From: an uncultured Bifidobacteriaceae bacterium | GTDB lineage: Bacteria; Actinomycetota; Actinomycetes; Actinomycetales; Bifidobacteriaceae | DNA: 21,472 nt | Assembly: GCA_947253155.1 (NCBI GenBank) | Contig: CAMXYK010000017.1 | Location: forward strand, 1-21,472 | Direction of reading: 5' to 3' | In this document: positions 21,369 through 21,472 of the stretch, one piece after another | How positions within the stretch are numbered: position 1 is the stretch's first letter | Layout: every line of letters starts with the position of its first letter | Notes under the pieces: generated by a model | What the model was told of the DNA's origin: nothing | The model's database searches: none | The model's input: the letters and a program-made list of their open reading frames with translations, nothing else | Translations under genes and position numbers: made by a program

Positions 21369-21472
21369 GTGATTGTTACTTTCTCAGTAAGCTGACTGAG
21401 TTTTTAACAGTGTTTAGGCAATCACCGTTACTTTCTCAGTTCGTTAGCTGAGATATTAACAGTGTTTAGGCA
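21369..21472. repeat. start of a 52-bp-period tandem array
   Basis: Two 46-base units (21375-21420, 21427-21472) share their first 14 and last 17 bases and differ in the middle. Six bases separate them, and the second unit ends exactly at the window edge. Each middle can form a CTCAG/CTGAG stem. GTGATTG before unit 1 is the complement of CAATCAC after it. The conserved parts are too long and the variable middle too short for a CRISPR array. Confidence 0.75.

Noticed and set aside
21369..21472. CRISPR array
   Set aside because: The variable part is only about 15 bases and the conserved part about 37 across the junction. Two units only, and no cas gene is in view.
1..21472. Integrated mobile element flanked by the end repeats
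   Set aside because: The genes between the repeats are conserved core functions in expected order, with no integrase, transposase or attachment site.

Overview
The window looks like a chromosomal segment of a low-GC member of the Bifidobacteriaceae, most likely Gardnerella or a close relative. This is inferred from the gene order prfB-ftsE-ftsX-CHAP hydrolase-smpB, from moderately AT-rich DNA with very AT-rich spacers, and from the look of the proteins. No rRNA, tRNA, insertion sequence, prophage or CRISPR array is recognisable. Most of the content is housekeeping. The unusual features are a gene-conversion tract, repeat-filled spacers and low-complexity protein tails.

Layout. Positions 1-145 hold part of a GC-rich hairpin repeat and a short 21-bp-period repeat. 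From 146 to 9660 all genes are on the minus strand. Reading in the direction of transcription, a five-gene polar amino-acid ABC uptake cluster comes first: substrate-binding lipoprotein, permease, ATPase, second substrate-binding protein, second permease (9660 down to 4520). It is followed by glmS, a sugar-type binding lipoprotein and coaX (4394 down to 146). The two permease genes share a 650-bp tract with a single mismatch, set in much more diverged flanks. Nearly every codon in that tract ends in T or G.

From 16604 down to 9879, also on the minus strand, lie map, prfB, ftsE, ftsX, a secreted coiled-coil CHAP hydrolase and smpB. FtsEX plus the CHAP protein is the expected PcsB-type module, in which the FtsEX ABC complex controls a peptidoglycan hydrolase at division. 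FtsE here carries an acidic C-terminal extension of about 270 residues. An intrinsic terminator sits just before smpB. Divergent from map is an M13 metallopeptidase gene (pepO-like, plus strand), which converges on an ssb paralogue across a terminator-like hairpin. Upstream of ssb, and divergent from it, is a membrane-anchored CAP-domain protein gene (plus strand) with an acidic Ser/Glu tail resembling that of FtsE.

Positions 21027-21472 are non-coding and repeat-rich: a 15-bp direct repeat, a perfect 43-bp hairpin, a second copy of the repeat found at position 1, and the start of an array with 52-bp period that runs off the window. Many spacers contain degenerate tandem repeats of 8-21 bp, often close to one helical turn. 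This is the most pervasive feature not explained by genes.
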